Both the position numbers and the translations under genes were made by a program. A stretch of DNA of 64,000 bases, taken from assembly GCF_000739935.1 (NCBI RefSeq), contig NZ_BBJU01000027.1, positions 1 through 64,000 of the forward strand, given 5' to 3'. Positions 9,584-18,649 of the stretch are shown here, piece by piece; position 1 is the first letter of the stretch, and the number at the start of each line of letters is the position of its first letter. A model generated the notes under the pieces. That model was not told the DNA's origin, searched no databases, and saw only the letters and a program-made list of their open reading frames with translations. This stretch comes from Agrobacterium rubi TR3 = NBRC 13261 (GTDB lineage Bacteria; Pseudomonadota; Alphaproteobacteria; Rhizobiales; Rhizobiaceae).

Positions 9584-10732
9584 TCACAGCATACCCCACG
9601 CCCGAAACCTCCCCCTCCCCGTCATCTCTCTAAGACCCAATTCCAAAACAATCCGCCGCGCCGCCTGCGGCGTGACCTCGAGCGTCTTCGCCACCATCCC
9701 GGCCGACACCAACGGTTTCGCCATCACCAGCTCGACCAGCTCCGGCAGCTTTGACGATGTGCGGCGCCCCTCCAGCTTCCGCTCCATCATGTTTCTCGCC
9801 AGCCCCAGCCGGTCATGTTCCTTCAGCCCGATCTCGGCGGCCGCGACCAGGCCGTGGGCGACGGCGAGCAACCGGGTCTCCCGATCACGATGCCGGCGCC
9901 GATCGACGGGAATGGTTTTCAGGCCAAGATTGATGGCGGTGAGATGGGCACCGGTGGTGACGCTGGCCTCGCGGAGGATGGAGGCGGCCAGTAGCCGGCC
10001 GAGCCAGGGCGCATGCTGCAGCACGGCCAGCTCATTCCAGGCATCGAGGGCGACGATCGCCTGCAACACTGCCGGTAGGCTTTCGGCCTGCCGCAGCACG
10101 CCGCGCCATTCCTCCAACCGGGCGTCTTCGTCCCAGTCGAGATCATAGACCAGCGGATCGGCCGGAGCCCGGCCGGGCTTTTTGGCTCGTTCGATCGCGG
10201 CGTTAGAGCGCGCGAGGATCGCATCGATCGCGGCATAGTCGACGCCGGGCAGATCTTTGACGTCGTCACCATCATCCCCCTCCCCTTTCCCTTTCCCTTC
10301 CCCTTCCGCGTCGATCGCGACAGCCGCCAGAATAACTCCGGCCGTCGTAGCCTCGTCCCCGCCGCTCGACCCGATCTCTGAGGTCTTCCGCAGAGAGCGG
10401 ATGCCGTCGGCAGAGAGCGCCCAATCCGGGAATTGGCCGGCGATCCGCCGGCGCGTTCGCAACACGTCGCTGGCGATTGTCAGCTCATGGGTGGGTGTGC
10501 GAATATCCTTCGTGGCGTCGTGGAGGACGAGGTCTTCGAGATGGACGAGTTCGCCGTCGATCCACAGTGAGGCGCAGGCGTCGGTGAACTGGGATCGTTC
10601 GATCCATCCCTGGCCGATCGGTGAACGGGCGATGCGCTCGTCGAGACGCGCCAGAGCGACACCGGCGTCAAAAGCCGGTCGCATCAAGGCTGTCATGCTG
10701 ATTTCCGCGAGATCATAAGCCATTGAAATCAT
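9584..10732 (-). CDS. RHE_PE00001-type plasmid protein (DUF1612 plus HTH)
   Basis: The 382-residue protein resembles the rhizobial plasmid family with a central DUF1612 region and a C-terminal winged helix-turn-helix. The C-terminal part reads [19 protein letters not shown], a clear HTH, followed by an Arg/Gly-rich end. The middle part (about residues 160-300) is rich in Ala and Arg and contains the conserved-looking tract around [13 protein letters not shown]. Its molecular role is not known to me, although DNA binding is likely. The start at 10732 is preceded by AGGAG about ten bases away; an alternative ATG lies at 10723. It is divergent from the toxin-antitoxin pair downstream, with a 178-base promoter region between them. 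Family members are typical of rhizobial plasmids and often sit near integrases or toxin-antitoxin genes, as here. Confidence 0.7.
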   Translation of the reverse strand: MISMAYDLAEISMTALMRPAFDAGVALARLDERIARSPIGQGWIERSQFTDACASLWIDGELVHLEDLVLHDATKDIRTPTHELTIASDVLRTRRRIAGQFPDWALSADGIRSLRKTSEIGSSGGDEATTAGVILAAVAIDAEGEGKGKGEGDDGDDVKDLPGVDYAAIDAILARSNAAIERAKKPGRAPADPLVYDLDWDEDARLEEWRGVLRQAESLPAVLQAIVALDAWNELAVLQHAPWLGRLLAASILREASVTTGAHLTAINLGLKTIPVDRRRHRDRETRLLAVAHGLVAAAEIGLKEHDRLGLARNMMERKLEGRRTSSKLPELVELVMAKPLVSAGMVAKTLEVTPQAARRIVLELGLREMTGRGRFRAWGML

Positions 10733-10812
10733 GGTAAATGATCTCCTAAAGGAACTCTATGCCGAAATTGAGGTTCTTCACATGGTATGCTTGCCGGTTG
10801 GGTTGCTAACCA

Positions 10813-10867
10813 TCGATAAGTACCCCTTATCGAATCTTATGCGTACGTTCTGATTGTACGTTCTGAT
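10813..10867. promoter_or_regulatory. Inverted repeat plus tandem 12-bp repeat before TA pair
   Basis: An 8-bp inverted repeat, TCGATAAG at 10813-10820 and CTTATCGA at 10826-10833, lies around five bases. It is followed by two copies of GTACGTTCTGAT at 10843-10854 and 10856-10867, a 13-base period. The block lies between the divergent DUF1612 and antitoxin genes and overlaps their likely promoters. Toxin-antitoxin operons are normally repressed by their own complex at such repeats, so this is a candidate operator. Binding is inferred. Confidence 0.5.
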
Positions 10868-10910
10868 GTAGCATGATATAGTCGCGCCGATAATGAATTC
10901 GGAGCTCACC

Positions 10911-11198
10911 ATGCCCCAGACCAGCTACAAGATCAGCGAAGCCCGCAAGAATTTTGCGGAAGTTCTCGAGCGTGCCAATCAAGGCGAGGAAATTGTCATC
11001 ATGCGCGGCAACGAGGTCTATGCCCGCATTGGACCCGCTGCCGATGGCAATAAGCGTCCCTTTGGCCTTTTGCGCCATCGTGGCCTTCCCGACGACCTGT
11101 TCGGCACTGTTGATGCCGAGCAGGCTGCGATCGACGCAGGCGACTGGAACGACGAGACCGGTGTCTGGCAGGACAAGCCTGGCGAAACAGCGCAATGA
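10911..11198 (+). CDS. Phd/YefM-family antitoxin
   Basis: This 95-residue protein has the classic Phd/YefM N terminus: YKISEARKNFAEVLERAN, then EEIVIMRGNEVYARI. The N-terminal half dimerises and binds DNA. The acidic, Trp-containing C-terminal half should wrap the toxin. I prefer ATG 10911 because GGAG lies seven bases upstream; an in-frame ATG at 10893 is possible. Its stop overlaps the toxin start as ATGA, the normal coupling of a type II pair. It should neutralise the PIN toxin and repress the operon through the repeats just upstream. Confidence 0.88.
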   Translation: MPQTSYKISEARKNFAEVLERANQGEEIVIMRGNEVYARIGPAADGNKRPFGLLRHRGLPDDLFGTVDAEQAAIDAGDWNDETGVWQDKPGETAQ

Positions 11199-11572
11199 AG
11201 ATTCTGCTCGATAGTCATGCGATCTACTGGTGGGCCATCGGTAGCGACAGGCTTTCAGCACGGGCACGCGCGCTGATCGAGGACAAGACGAATGTCGTCC
11301 TCGTCAGCGCCGTTTCGTTCTATGAGCTGGATAACAAGATGCGGCTGAACAAGCTCGACCTGAAGCCACAGGAGTTGCGGACAGCCGTGACAGCCAGTGG
11401 CCTGCAAACTCTTGCCATAACCGATCTGCACGCCGAGCTTGCTGCAAGCTTTGACTGGGACCATCGAGACGCCTGGGATCGCATTCTGGCTGCACAGGCA
11501 AGACTGGAGCACTGCTCGCTGATTTCAACGGATGTCGTGTTCGACGCTGTGCTGAATGAGCGGATCTGGTGA
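11195..11572 (+). CDS. VapC-like PIN-domain toxin RNase
   Basis: The 125-residue protein fits a PIN-domain ribonuclease of the type II toxin class. It starts MKILLDSHAIYWW, placing the first catalytic Asp at residue 6. It continues with the SAVSFYEL helix carrying the conserved Glu, then HRDAWDRILAAQA with the third acid, and ends with LISTD. All four expected acidic positions appear present, so the toxin is probably active. It overlaps the antitoxin by four bases. Targets of this family are usually tRNA or rRNA. The target here is unknown. Confidence 0.88.
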   Translation: MKILLDSHAIYWWAIGSDRLSARARALIEDKTNVVLVSAVSFYELDNKMRLNKLDLKPQELRTAVTASGLQTLAITDLHAELAASFDWDHRDAWDRILAAQARLEHCSLISTDVVFDAVLNERIW

Positions 11573-11579
11573 GGCAGGA

Positions 11580-11828
11580 ATGAAAGTGTTTGTCGAGATA
11601 GCAGAGGCGGCTGAACGGCTTGAGGATCTGATTGAGCTGGCACTCCTTGGTGATGAGATCGTAATCTGTAGAGACGGGACGCCGGCTGCCACCTTCATAC
11701 CGATCGAGAAAAAAGAAGGGGCGATGGACAGGTTCATGGCTCTTGCTGCAGAAGGTCGCAAGAATGTTCCAGTCGGCACCACATCCAACCACGATGATTT
11801 TTATGATGAGCATGGATTGCCAATATGA
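11580..11828 (+). CDS. Orphan Phd-like antitoxin coupled to a recombinase
   Basis: This 82-residue protein has a Phd-like N terminus (MKVFVEIAEAAERLEDL, then GDEIVICRDGTPAATFIPIE) and an acidic tail ending near DDFYDEHGLPI. It starts at 11580 after AGGCAGGA, eight bases behind the PIN toxin stop. No second toxin follows. Instead its stop overlaps the start of the tyrosine recombinase (ATGA). It may be a second antitoxin for the PIN toxin, a relic of another pair, or a regulator of the recombinase. The family call is likely. The role is open. Confidence 0.65.
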   Translation: MKVFVEIAEAAERLEDLIELALLGDEIVICRDGTPAATFIPIEKKEGAMDRFMALAAEGRKNVPVGTTSNHDDFYDEHGLPI

Positions 11829-12952
11829 GTGGTCTTGATCGCCGCCTGCGTGAGCTCGACACGATTGCAGCGGTCCTGCCGCTCGAACGTCGCGACGAAC
11901 TTGCCGAGCTTTTGACCGATCAAGATATCGAGACGCTTCGCCATCTGGTCAATGAGGGCATGGGTGCCAACACGCTGCGAGCACTGACGTCAGACCTTGC
12001 CTATCTTCAGGCCTGGTCGCTCGCGGCAACCGGAGCCTCCCTACCCTGGCCGGCACCTGAAGCTCTCCTGCTCAAATTCGTTGCCCATCATCTGTGGGAT
12101 CCCGAAAAGCGTATCAGTGATCTGGGTCACGGAATGCCGCAGAACGTCGATCATCTTCTGCGCGAGCAAGGGTTTCTGAAATCCATCGGCCCTCACGCAC
12201 CCGACACGGTCCGCAGGCGGCTGGCAAGCTGGTCGACGCTGACGAAATGGCGCGGCCATCAAGGGGTATTCTCCTCCCCTGCCCTCAAACAAGCGATCCG
12301 ACTGTCTGTCCGTGCCATCCCTCGTCCGCGAAAACGCAAAAGCGCAAAAGCCGTGACCGGCGACGTGCTGGCGAAATTGCTGGCGACCTGCAGCACCGAT
12401 AGCCTGCGCGATGTCCGTGACCGGGCAATTTTGATGGTGGCGTTTGCGTCCGGTGGTCGTCGACGCAGCGAAATCGCTGGGCTGCGCAAAGAGCAGTTGA
12501 CCGTCGAGCCCCCGATTGTGCTCGACAACGCCCCTCCCCTCCCCTCGCTCTCCATTCACCTCGGCCGGACAAAAACGTCTGGAAGTGAAAACGATGACGT
12601 TGTTTATCTAACGGGTCGGCCTGTCGATGCATTGAATGCATGGATGACGGTCGCACGCATCGACAGCGGAAGTATTTTTCGCAAGATCGATCGCTGGGGA
12701 AATCTGTCGAAACATGCGCTGGAGCCGGGCGCCATCAACGCGATCCTGAAACAGCGTGTGATACTGGCCGGGCTGGAGCCGGGGGAGTTTTCCGCTCACG
12801 GGCTGCGATCCGGATATCTGACGGAAGCCGCGAACCGGGGCATCCCCCTCCCCGAGGCCATGGAGCAATCACGCCATCGTTCCGTTCAACAGGCATCCAG
12901 CTACTACAACAATGCCACACGGCGCAGCGGTCGAGCCGCAAGAATGCTGTGA
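11825..12952 (+). CDS. Tyrosine recombinase/integrase
   Basis: The 375-residue protein has the catalytic set of tyrosine recombinases. The first Arg is in SGGRRRSEI (around 212-214), and Lys is near 250 in GRTKTSG. The HxxR box is AHGLRSG (H325, R328). A second His is at 351 in SRHRS, and the nucleophilic Tyr is 360 or 361 in SSYYNN. The N-terminal 150 residues look like the core-binding helical domain. It should cut and rejoin DNA at a specific site, for instance to resolve plasmid multimers or to move a cassette. Translational coupling to the antitoxin-like gene suggests one regulated unit with the toxin-antitoxin pair. No flanking att repeats were recognised. Confidence 0.88.
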   Translation: MSGLDRRLRELDTIAAVLPLERRDELAELLTDQDIETLRHLVNEGMGANTLRALTSDLAYLQAWSLAATGASLPWPAPEALLLKFVAHHLWDPEKRISDLGHGMPQNVDHLLREQGFLKSIGPHAPDTVRRRLASWSTLTKWRGHQGVFSSPALKQAIRLSVRAIPRPRKRKSAKAVTGDVLAKLLATCSTDSLRDVRDRAILMVAFASGGRRRSEIAGLRKEQLTVEPPIVLDNAPPLPSLSIHLGRTKTSGSENDDVVYLTGRPVDALNAWMTVARIDSGSIFRKIDRWGNLSKHALEPGAINAILKQRVILAGLEPGEFSAHGLRSGYLTEAANRGIPLPEAMEQSRHRSVQQASSYYNNATRRSGRAARML

Positions 12953-12975
12953 CGAAAAGGCTCGGAATTTAATAT

Positions 12976-13422
12976 ATGACAATCCTGTTCAAAACGACGA
13001 TCACTGAAGACAAGGCATTTGCAAAGATTGAGGAAGCGCTGAACACCGGTCGCGAGTATGATGGCTATTTCAGTGTCGCCGACGATGACGGCGAGACGCC
13101 TCTGTCATGGGGTCCCTCAATGAGCGGTGAAAAATTTCTCGCAAACGTCCGAGAAATGCTGGAAGTGACGTGGAAAGCAGCCCGGTTTTGGGTTGTCTAT
13201 GACCGTCGAGAGGATCGTGGAGATCCTGACGCCATCGCGATGCGCAATGCAGCATTTCGTATCACTCGCGGCTATAACGGCGTCATCGTCGCTTCGTTAA
13301 GTCTCCTGGGACGGAAAGACGCTTTGCAAGATCTCGAACTGATTTTCGTCTGTTTCAAAGAAGATTTCCAGCGCCGTAACTTTAGAATTCGCTTTGAGAA
13401 CAAACCTATTACACCCCAATGA
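12976..13422 (+). CDS. Hypothetical 148-residue protein
   Basis: I do not recognise this family. The protein is soluble, mixed alpha/beta by composition, and begins MTILFKTTITEDKAFAKIEE. It has aromatic and acidic patches and no signal peptide or membrane segment. The gene begins 23 bases after the recombinase stop, in the same direction, so it could be the last gene of that unit. Its codon use looks like that of its neighbours. It ends in front of a convergent gene. Confidence 0.5.
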   Translation: MTILFKTTITEDKAFAKIEEALNTGREYDGYFSVADDDGETPLSWGPSMSGEKFLANVREMLEVTWKAARFWVVYDRREDRGDPDAIAMRNAAFRITRGYNGVIVASLSLLGRKDALQDLELIFVCFKEDFQRRNFRIRFENKPITPQ

Positions 13423-13552
13423 TGCGGAGCCAGCTTTGCACCGACTTATTGAAAAACTCGTTGGATTGGCTGCTAATCCTCCCGTTTTTTGGGGTGGACC
13501 ACCATGATGATCTGGGCTGTCGAGCAACAGCTGGTGCCCGGTTTCAGCTTGG

Positions 13553-14506
13553 TCAATTTGATCTTGACGTTTTGGCTGGATCCACAAACACCAGCACGTT
13601 GAAGCCCTCCCCTGCATCGAAGCGGTTGTCATCCAGAAGGTCGTTGCCCTGCGCTTCCATAAACCACTTTGCCGTATCCGCATCGTAAAGCTCCGCAATC
13701 GTCGCCTCGATCCTCGTTTTGACCTCGCTCAAAGCCTCAAGCTTGCTGAGCTTTCGTGTATTAACCTGCACAAGCTTACGTTTGGCAGACTTGCCCGCAT
13801 CGGATACGAACACCGAGAGCCTGTTATGATGGTACCGCTTGACGCGAACTCGTAGCCGTTTCGGTCGCGTCCTGTCGAATTCATCGTTGATCACCTGAAT
13901 GCGTGCCTTGATCTCGTCATCCGTGAGATGGGTTTCAGGCATGACATCGCTAACCGGAATGAGATCATCGGCAAAATGCTCTTCCGCCACGTCGGCTGCG
14001 TGTTGGGCATAGGCCAGATGCGTGACGGGCAAAGCAGCCAGCCAATTTCGCCGCTGGGCAATGGCCATTGATTTCGCGGCCTGCTCTCCGAACTTCGACA
14101 CGGAGAAGTTTTCTCGCTTAACGCTCTCGTTGGTGGTCAGCATTGCCTGCCAGACATCGCCCTCGCGGGTCTCAACCCGGCGCACTCCGGAGATGCCACT
14201 CTTATTGTTCTTACGCAGGAGAACGGCCTGTTCGTGATTGGTGGCGGGAGGTATGGCTTCGATGATGGCGTCACGATAGGCGCGTGCCGCAATATAGGCA
14301 GCATCATCGCTACCGTAGATACTGTCCTTGAACAGCCGCACGATCTTGTGCCCGCGCCGTCTCAGGCTCACCCACCAGCCAGCACCCCGGCGTTCGTTGG
14401 CCTCTTCGCGGTTCAGTCCATAGCCATCGGCATCATGCTTCGTCTGCGGGCTATGGGCCTTCATGCGTCTTTTGGGCAATGTGCTGTCCATATCAACAAG
14501 CGCCAT
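13553..14506 (-). CDS. AP2-like DNA-binding domain protein
   Basis: The 317-residue basic protein contains, near residues 98-155, the run NKSGISGVRRVETREGDVW followed by QAMLTTNE and a FSVSKFGEQAAKSMAIAQR helix. This matches bacterial AP2-type domains ('NKSGxxGVxxxxxxxxW...A', three strands and a helix). Such domains occur in homing endonucleases, phage proteins and integrase-like proteins of bacteria. A weaker strand-helix unit around residues 220-270 may be a degenerate second copy. No HNH motif was seen. It should bind DNA. Its target and role are unknown. It starts at ATG 14506 after GGGA and points away from the type VI island. Confidence 0.6.
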   Translation of the reverse strand: MALVDMDSTLPKRRMKAHSPQTKHDADGYGLNREEANERRGAGWWVSLRRRGHKIVRLFKDSIYGSDDAAYIAARAYRDAIIEAIPPATNHEQAVLLRKNNKSGISGVRRVETREGDVWQAMLTTNESVKRENFSVSKFGEQAAKSMAIAQRRNWLAALPVTHLAYAQHAADVAEEHFADDLIPVSDVMPETHLTDDEIKARIQVINDEFDRTRPKRLRVRVKRYHHNRLSVFVSDAGKSAKRKLVQVNTRKLSKLEALSEVKTRIEATIAELYDADTAKWFMEAQGNDLLDDNRFDAGEGFNVLVFVDPAKTSRSN

Positions 14507-14704
14507 GAGTGCGTCCCATCCAAATCATTTCACTTGAAATTAGATTGTAGATTACGGCGGGTTTGGGACTGCGGAACAATTTTATGTCGATATGGTTGTA
14601 CAAAAGGCGAAAGCTCCTTGCTTTTGCCACAATGATTGATTGCATTCCGTGCAGATTTTGACAGCTGATTGATATTTTGTCCCATCCGATCACCGGGGTT
14701 CCCC

Positions 14705-16819
14705 ATGACCGACCAGCCTTCTTCCGCCGATTTCATCCAGGCCAGCCGTGTTTTGAAGGTCAAGTCGCCACTCGGCGAGGACCAATTGCTGCCGGAGCGG
14801 ATGTCTATCAATGAGGGCGTCTCGCAGCTTTTCGAGATACAGCTGAATGTCCGTGCCAAGAAGGAATCGGTTAAGCCGGAAGAGCTGATCGGTCGTCTGG
14901 TCGATGTCTCGGTCGAGGTGCAGCAGGGTGATGGCGAAGAGGGCAGCGGTGTCCGCCGTCCGTTCAATGGTCTGGTGACAGACCTGCATGAGGGACCACC
15001 CATCACCCGCGGCCTGCGCTCCTACGCCATGACCATCCGTCCACAGATGTGGCTGCTATCTCGCCGTTCCGATTGCCGTATCTGGCAGAACAAGACCTCT
15101 ATCGATATCGTCGAAACGCTATTTTCCGAACACGGCATTCCAGCACCGGATACGTCCGGGATCATCAAACCTCCGCCTGCACAAGAGTACAGCGTACAGT
15201 TCAACGAACTGGACCTTGATTACCTCTTACGTCGCTTTCAGGAGGACGGTCTTTTTTATTGGTTCAGCCACGAAGACGGGTCTCACAAGCTGCATGTGGC
15301 CGATACTGCCAATGGATGGCTTGGACCATCGCCCTCAGCACAGGGTGAAAGCAGAGTTAGATTGGCACAGGGCTCATCAGACCGCAACCACATCAATGAC
15401 TGGGCACGACGCTTTTCCTATGTGCCCGGCCAGCGCGCCGGTGCAGACTGGAATTTTGAGACGCCGGGCATGGTCCCGGGCACGATGACACCATCGCTGG
15501 TGCAGATGCCAGATGCGACCAAGCGTGAGCTTTACGAATACCCGGCCCGGATCAAGACGGTGGAAGAGGCAGAGCGCGCTCAAAAGCTGCGAGCACAATC
15601 GATCGAGGCCGACCACGACCGCGTCTTCGGGGGATCGACCTCCCGCATCCTCGAAGCCGGTCGCCGCTTTACGCCGTACGAGGAAGCCCATCCCGAGCAC
15701 GAATATGAAGAGCATGTGATCATCAGGGCAAGCCACACCATCGTGGACCGCTCCTATGAAACCAACAGCAACGAACCGGAATATCGCAACGCCTTCGAGG
15801 CCATTCCCGCTCGCGTACCGCTCACCCCTCACCGCACCACCAAGCGCCCGAAGATCGAGGGAACACAGGTGGCGATTGTTGCTGGGCCTGAGGGCGAGGA
15901 AATCCACCCGGATCAATATGGCCGCATCAAGCTGTGGTTCCCGTGGGACCGCAAGGCCAAGAAGGATGGCACCGATACATGCTGGGTGCGTGTTGCGCAG
16001 AATTGGGCAGGCGCCACTTGGGGTGGCCAGATCATACCGCGGATCGGTATGGAAGTGATGATTGCGTTTGTCGATGGCGATCCGGACCGTCCGCTTGTCA
16101 CGGGCGTAGTACCGAATGCGCGACAAACGGTGCCATATGAGTTACCAGCAAGCAAAACAAAGAGCACGTTCAGAACTCAAACGCACAAGGGGCAAGGGTT
16201 CAATGAGCTAACCTTCGAGGACGAGAACAATAAGGAAGAAATATATATGCATGCTCAGAAAGACATGAACATGCATGTGCTTAACGATCGTTCAAAACGT
16301 GTTGAAAACGATCAACACGAATTTGTCGGTCGCGATAAGACGATGCAAGTTGGTGGCAACCATGAAGAGGTAGTGGCTGGCAACGTCTCAATCTCGGTTG
16401 GACGTAACAAACTGAGCGAACATCTTCTTTCGAAAACAACTAATTTGTTTAAAAGTCTAGGTGGTTTATTAGAAAAGTCACATATCCCAGATCCTCTGAA
16501 TCTTGCAAAGGGTAATTTTCAGCTTTTTATTGAGAAAAACAAGTCGGAGATCGTACATCTTGGTTCGTCAGAAGTCGTAGGTGTCGCGAAATCTACGATC
16601 GTTGGTAACGTTCAGCAAACAACGGTCGGCCGTCAAAAAAGCTTGATCGTACGAGGTCGTTATGACGAAGACATTGGCAAGGTTCGCAAAATGCGCGTTG
16701 GAGAAGAACTGCTAATCCAAGTGGGTGAACATACTGAGATCCGAATGACAAAAGATGGGAAGGTACTCATAAAGGGAATATCGATTAAGCTGGAAGCCAG
16801 CAAAATCGATATGAACTAA
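14705..16819 (+). CDS. vgrG: Type VI secretion spike protein VgrG (TssI)
   Basis: This is a roughly 704-residue VgrG, the trimeric spike that punctures target cells and carries effectors. The N-terminal gp27-like part runs to about residue 380, including DLDYLLRRFQEDGLFYWF. The gp5 OB-fold follows with DQYGRIKLWFPWDR and CWVRVAQNWAG. The C-terminal part is a beta-helix needle made of repeated short Val/Gly strands such as HEEVVAGNVSISVG. I start at ATG 14705, after a G-rich site. From about 16120 onward the sequence becomes visibly richer in A and T and lacks the usual high-GC wobble pattern. The needle tip may therefore have been exchanged together with the effector genes that follow. The next gene begins two bases after the stop. 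Confidence 0.93.
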   Translation: MTDQPSSADFIQASRVLKVKSPLGEDQLLPERMSINEGVSQLFEIQLNVRAKKESVKPEELIGRLVDVSVEVQQGDGEEGSGVRRPFNGLVTDLHEGPPITRGLRSYAMTIRPQMWLLSRRSDCRIWQNKTSIDIVETLFSEHGIPAPDTSGIIKPPPAQEYSVQFNELDLDYLLRRFQEDGLFYWFSHEDGSHKLHVADTANGWLGPSPSAQGESRVRLAQGSSDRNHINDWARRFSYVPGQRAGADWNFETPGMVPGTMTPSLVQMPDATKRELYEYPARIKTVEEAERAQKLRAQSIEADHDRVFGGSTSRILEAGRRFTPYEEAHPEHEYEEHVIIRASHTIVDRSYETNSNEPEYRNAFEAIPARVPLTPHRTTKRPKIEGTQVAIVAGPEGEEIHPDQYGRIKLWFPWDRKAKKDGTDTCWVRVAQNWAGATWGGQIIPRIGMEVMIAFVDGDPDRPLVTGVVPNARQTVPYELPASKTKSTFRTQTHKGQGFNELTFEDENNKEEIYMHAQKDMNMHVLNDRSKRVENDQHEFVGRDKTMQVGGNHEEVVAGNVSISVGRNKLSEHLLSKTTNLFKSLGGLLEKSHIPDPLNLAKGNFQLFIEKNKSEIVHLGSSEVVGVAKSTIVGNVQQTTVGRQKSLIVRGRYDEDIGKVRKMRVGEELLIQVGEHTEIRMTKDGKVLIKGISIKLEASKIDMN

Positions 16820-16820
16820 A

Positions 16821-17993
16821 ATGCCGACTACTAGTTCTTCTCAAAACTCCAGTCCAACTACGTCTGATCCAGTCGAGGATTGGAGTGTTCTGGACTATAT
16901 TTACGCCGACGAGGATCCTATCCTTGGTGGACACGGGGCCTTGCCGCCTGTCGAAGCGCGAACCAGAGAGCGTGAAGATGAACTGAAGAGCTTACATGGA
17001 AAAGATATAGAGGCGCTAGGCATCCAACCGGCAGATAAGCTGGAGGAAAATTCTTCATCGAATGATCATGCCGCTTGGAGTCCAATTTCTAGTGGCTCGT
17101 TCGACATCAATGACGCTTCCGTTTTTCCGACGAGCACTGAGGCTGAAGACATCAAAGCGCTCGCCGACTATGCATCAAAGCTGGACGCCAATGCATTGGA
17201 AGGTGGTAAGCAAGAAGACGGAGACGAGAGTCCTTTAACGCTGAAGGCCGAGTCTAAAGGCGAGCGGAAATATGAAGGCCATCTGCCCTCTGGCAAGTCG
17301 ACCACGGAAAATAAAGCCTCCCTAGAGGCAAAAGCAGAATACAAATTATTCGAAAAAAAATGGGCAGTGCACGAGCAGAAAGATACAGAAGGCTTTTATC
17401 AGAACCATCTCCGTGTGTTCGGTGCCGAAACGAAAGCTGTGGGTTCGGCTGGCCGGTTTATTGAGGATGGAAAAGCCGTCCAAGGAGCGAAAGTTGAGGC
17501 TAGCGCCAGCGCAAGCATGCTCGACTGGAAAAATAAGTTCAAAGGAGGGACCGCTCTTCCTCAAGAAATGAACGTCGACGTGACTGCGGTGAAAGCTGGA
17601 GCTAAAGTTAGCGGTGAAGCCACATTCAACAGGCAAGAGGGCGAGGCCACCCTTAAGGGTGAACTTGGTGCAGAAGCGATAATCCTAGAAATAACCGCAG
17701 ATGGCAAAACGTCGATCGTGCCAGCCCGCTGGCTCGACGCGGCATGCAACCATACATGGCTTGGGCACTGGAAGTGGTCCCAAGAGCTTTGTCGTGCCGT
17801 CGAAGACGACACCTACGATTATGGTATCACGCTTGGTGGAACTGCTGGTGTAAGTACGGGTGCTGCGGCAAAATTTGAGGGCGGTTTAGAGAAGAAAAAT
17901 GGTACATGGAAGTTTGGTGGGAAAAGTAAGGTGGCCGTTGGAGCGGGTGGAACCCTCGGCGGGACTATCGAAGGCGGAAAGATCGGCCGATGA
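16821..17993 (+). CDS. Candidate type VI effector cargo of VgrG
   Basis: This 390-residue protein matches no family I recognise. The N-terminal third is acidic and looks disordered. The middle (about 130-290) is a run of short amphipathic Lys/Glu/Ala strands such as ASLEAKAEYKLFEKKW. The C terminus is glycine-rich (GGTAGVSTGAAAKFEGG, later GAGGTLGGTIEGG), which could insert into or span a membrane. It starts two bases after vgrG and its stop overlaps the next start (ATGA). The downstream protein has a signal peptide, as expected for an immunity protein guarding the periplasm. The effector role is inferred from this position. Base composition is lower in GC than the surrounding genes. Confidence 0.6.
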   Translation: MPTTSSSQNSSPTTSDPVEDWSVLDYIYADEDPILGGHGALPPVEARTREREDELKSLHGKDIEALGIQPADKLEENSSSNDHAAWSPISSGSFDINDASVFPTSTEAEDIKALADYASKLDANALEGGKQEDGDESPLTLKAESKGERKYEGHLPSGKSTTENKASLEAKAEYKLFEKKWAVHEQKDTEGFYQNHLRVFGAETKAVGSAGRFIEDGKAVQGAKVEASASASMLDWKNKFKGGTALPQEMNVDVTAVKAGAKVSGEATFNRQEGEATLKGELGAEAIILEITADGKTSIVPARWLDAACNHTWLGHWKWSQELCRAVEDDTYDYGITLGGTAGVSTGAAAKFEGGLEKKNGTWKFGGKSKVAVGAGGTLGGTIEGGKIGR

Positions 17994-18649
17994 TTAGTCA
18001 AACCGCCAAAGGATGTTATGCAACTATTTTAATGTTGGCACTGATATTTGGTGTCGGAACGACGAAGGCGACTGACATGTCTAAGTGGGTTGGAGAAGAG
18101 GACGCGTTCAAAGCGACGCCTATATGCGACAAATCTGAGCTTAAAATAGCGATGCCTCCCTACTCCACGCAAAACATCATCTCTGCCGAGGATATGTGCG
18201 GGAAGGTCTACATCTTCACCGATAGTGACTCTGATGAGAGGATCGCTTTCGCTGGAGCATTGATTTTTAATCCCGTGATAGAAGCACAGAAATATCCCGC
18301 AGCACGGCGCCAGTTGATCGAAATGTTAGCGAAAACAGGCGGAGGGCCAAACCTGCATCTAGAGCTTTCAAGTCTTACATCCGAAAATCTGCAAGGTTTC
18401 TTGTTCGAACAGATTGAAATGCGTTCAAATGGTATCAAAGGTCCAGCCGGATCGATGACCTGGGATGTCGGTATCCGTGAGTTTGGTGAACAAACCGCAA
18501 TCATCTTCAGCGGCGTGACAGATCTCGCAAAACAACAAGACACACTCACAGACGAAGAAAAAAAATCTGCGGTCGAGCTATTAGACGAACTTTCACGATG
18601 GAAGAACGAAAGCCTCAACCATCTCGTAAGCGGAACTAAATATCCCTGA
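17990..18649 (+). CDS. Candidate periplasmic immunity protein
   Basis: This 219-residue protein begins with a probable Sec signal peptide: a basic start, a hydrophobic stretch CYATILMLALIFGVG, then a polar region near ATDMSKW. The mature part has two cysteines that could form a disulfide (ICDKSE and EDMCGK). I know no family for it. It overlaps the putative effector gene by four bases and is the natural candidate for protecting the producer's periplasm or inner membrane. An unrelated accessory role cannot be excluded. Confidence 0.55.
   Translation: MISQTAKGCYATILMLALIFGVGTTKATDMSKWVGEEDAFKATPICDKSELKIAMPPYSTQNIISAEDMCGKVYIFTDSDSDERIAFAGALIFNPVIEAQKYPAARRQLIEMLAKTGGGPNLHLELSSLTSENLQGFLFEQIEMRSNGIKGPAGSMTWDVGIREFGEQTAIIFSGVTDLAKQQDTLTDEEKKSAVELLDELSRWKNESLNHLVSGTKYP

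Noticed and set aside
15377..16126. Long minus-strand frame inside vgrG
   Set aside because: It is antisense to the conserved gp27/gp5 part of VgrG and shows no protein-like pattern.
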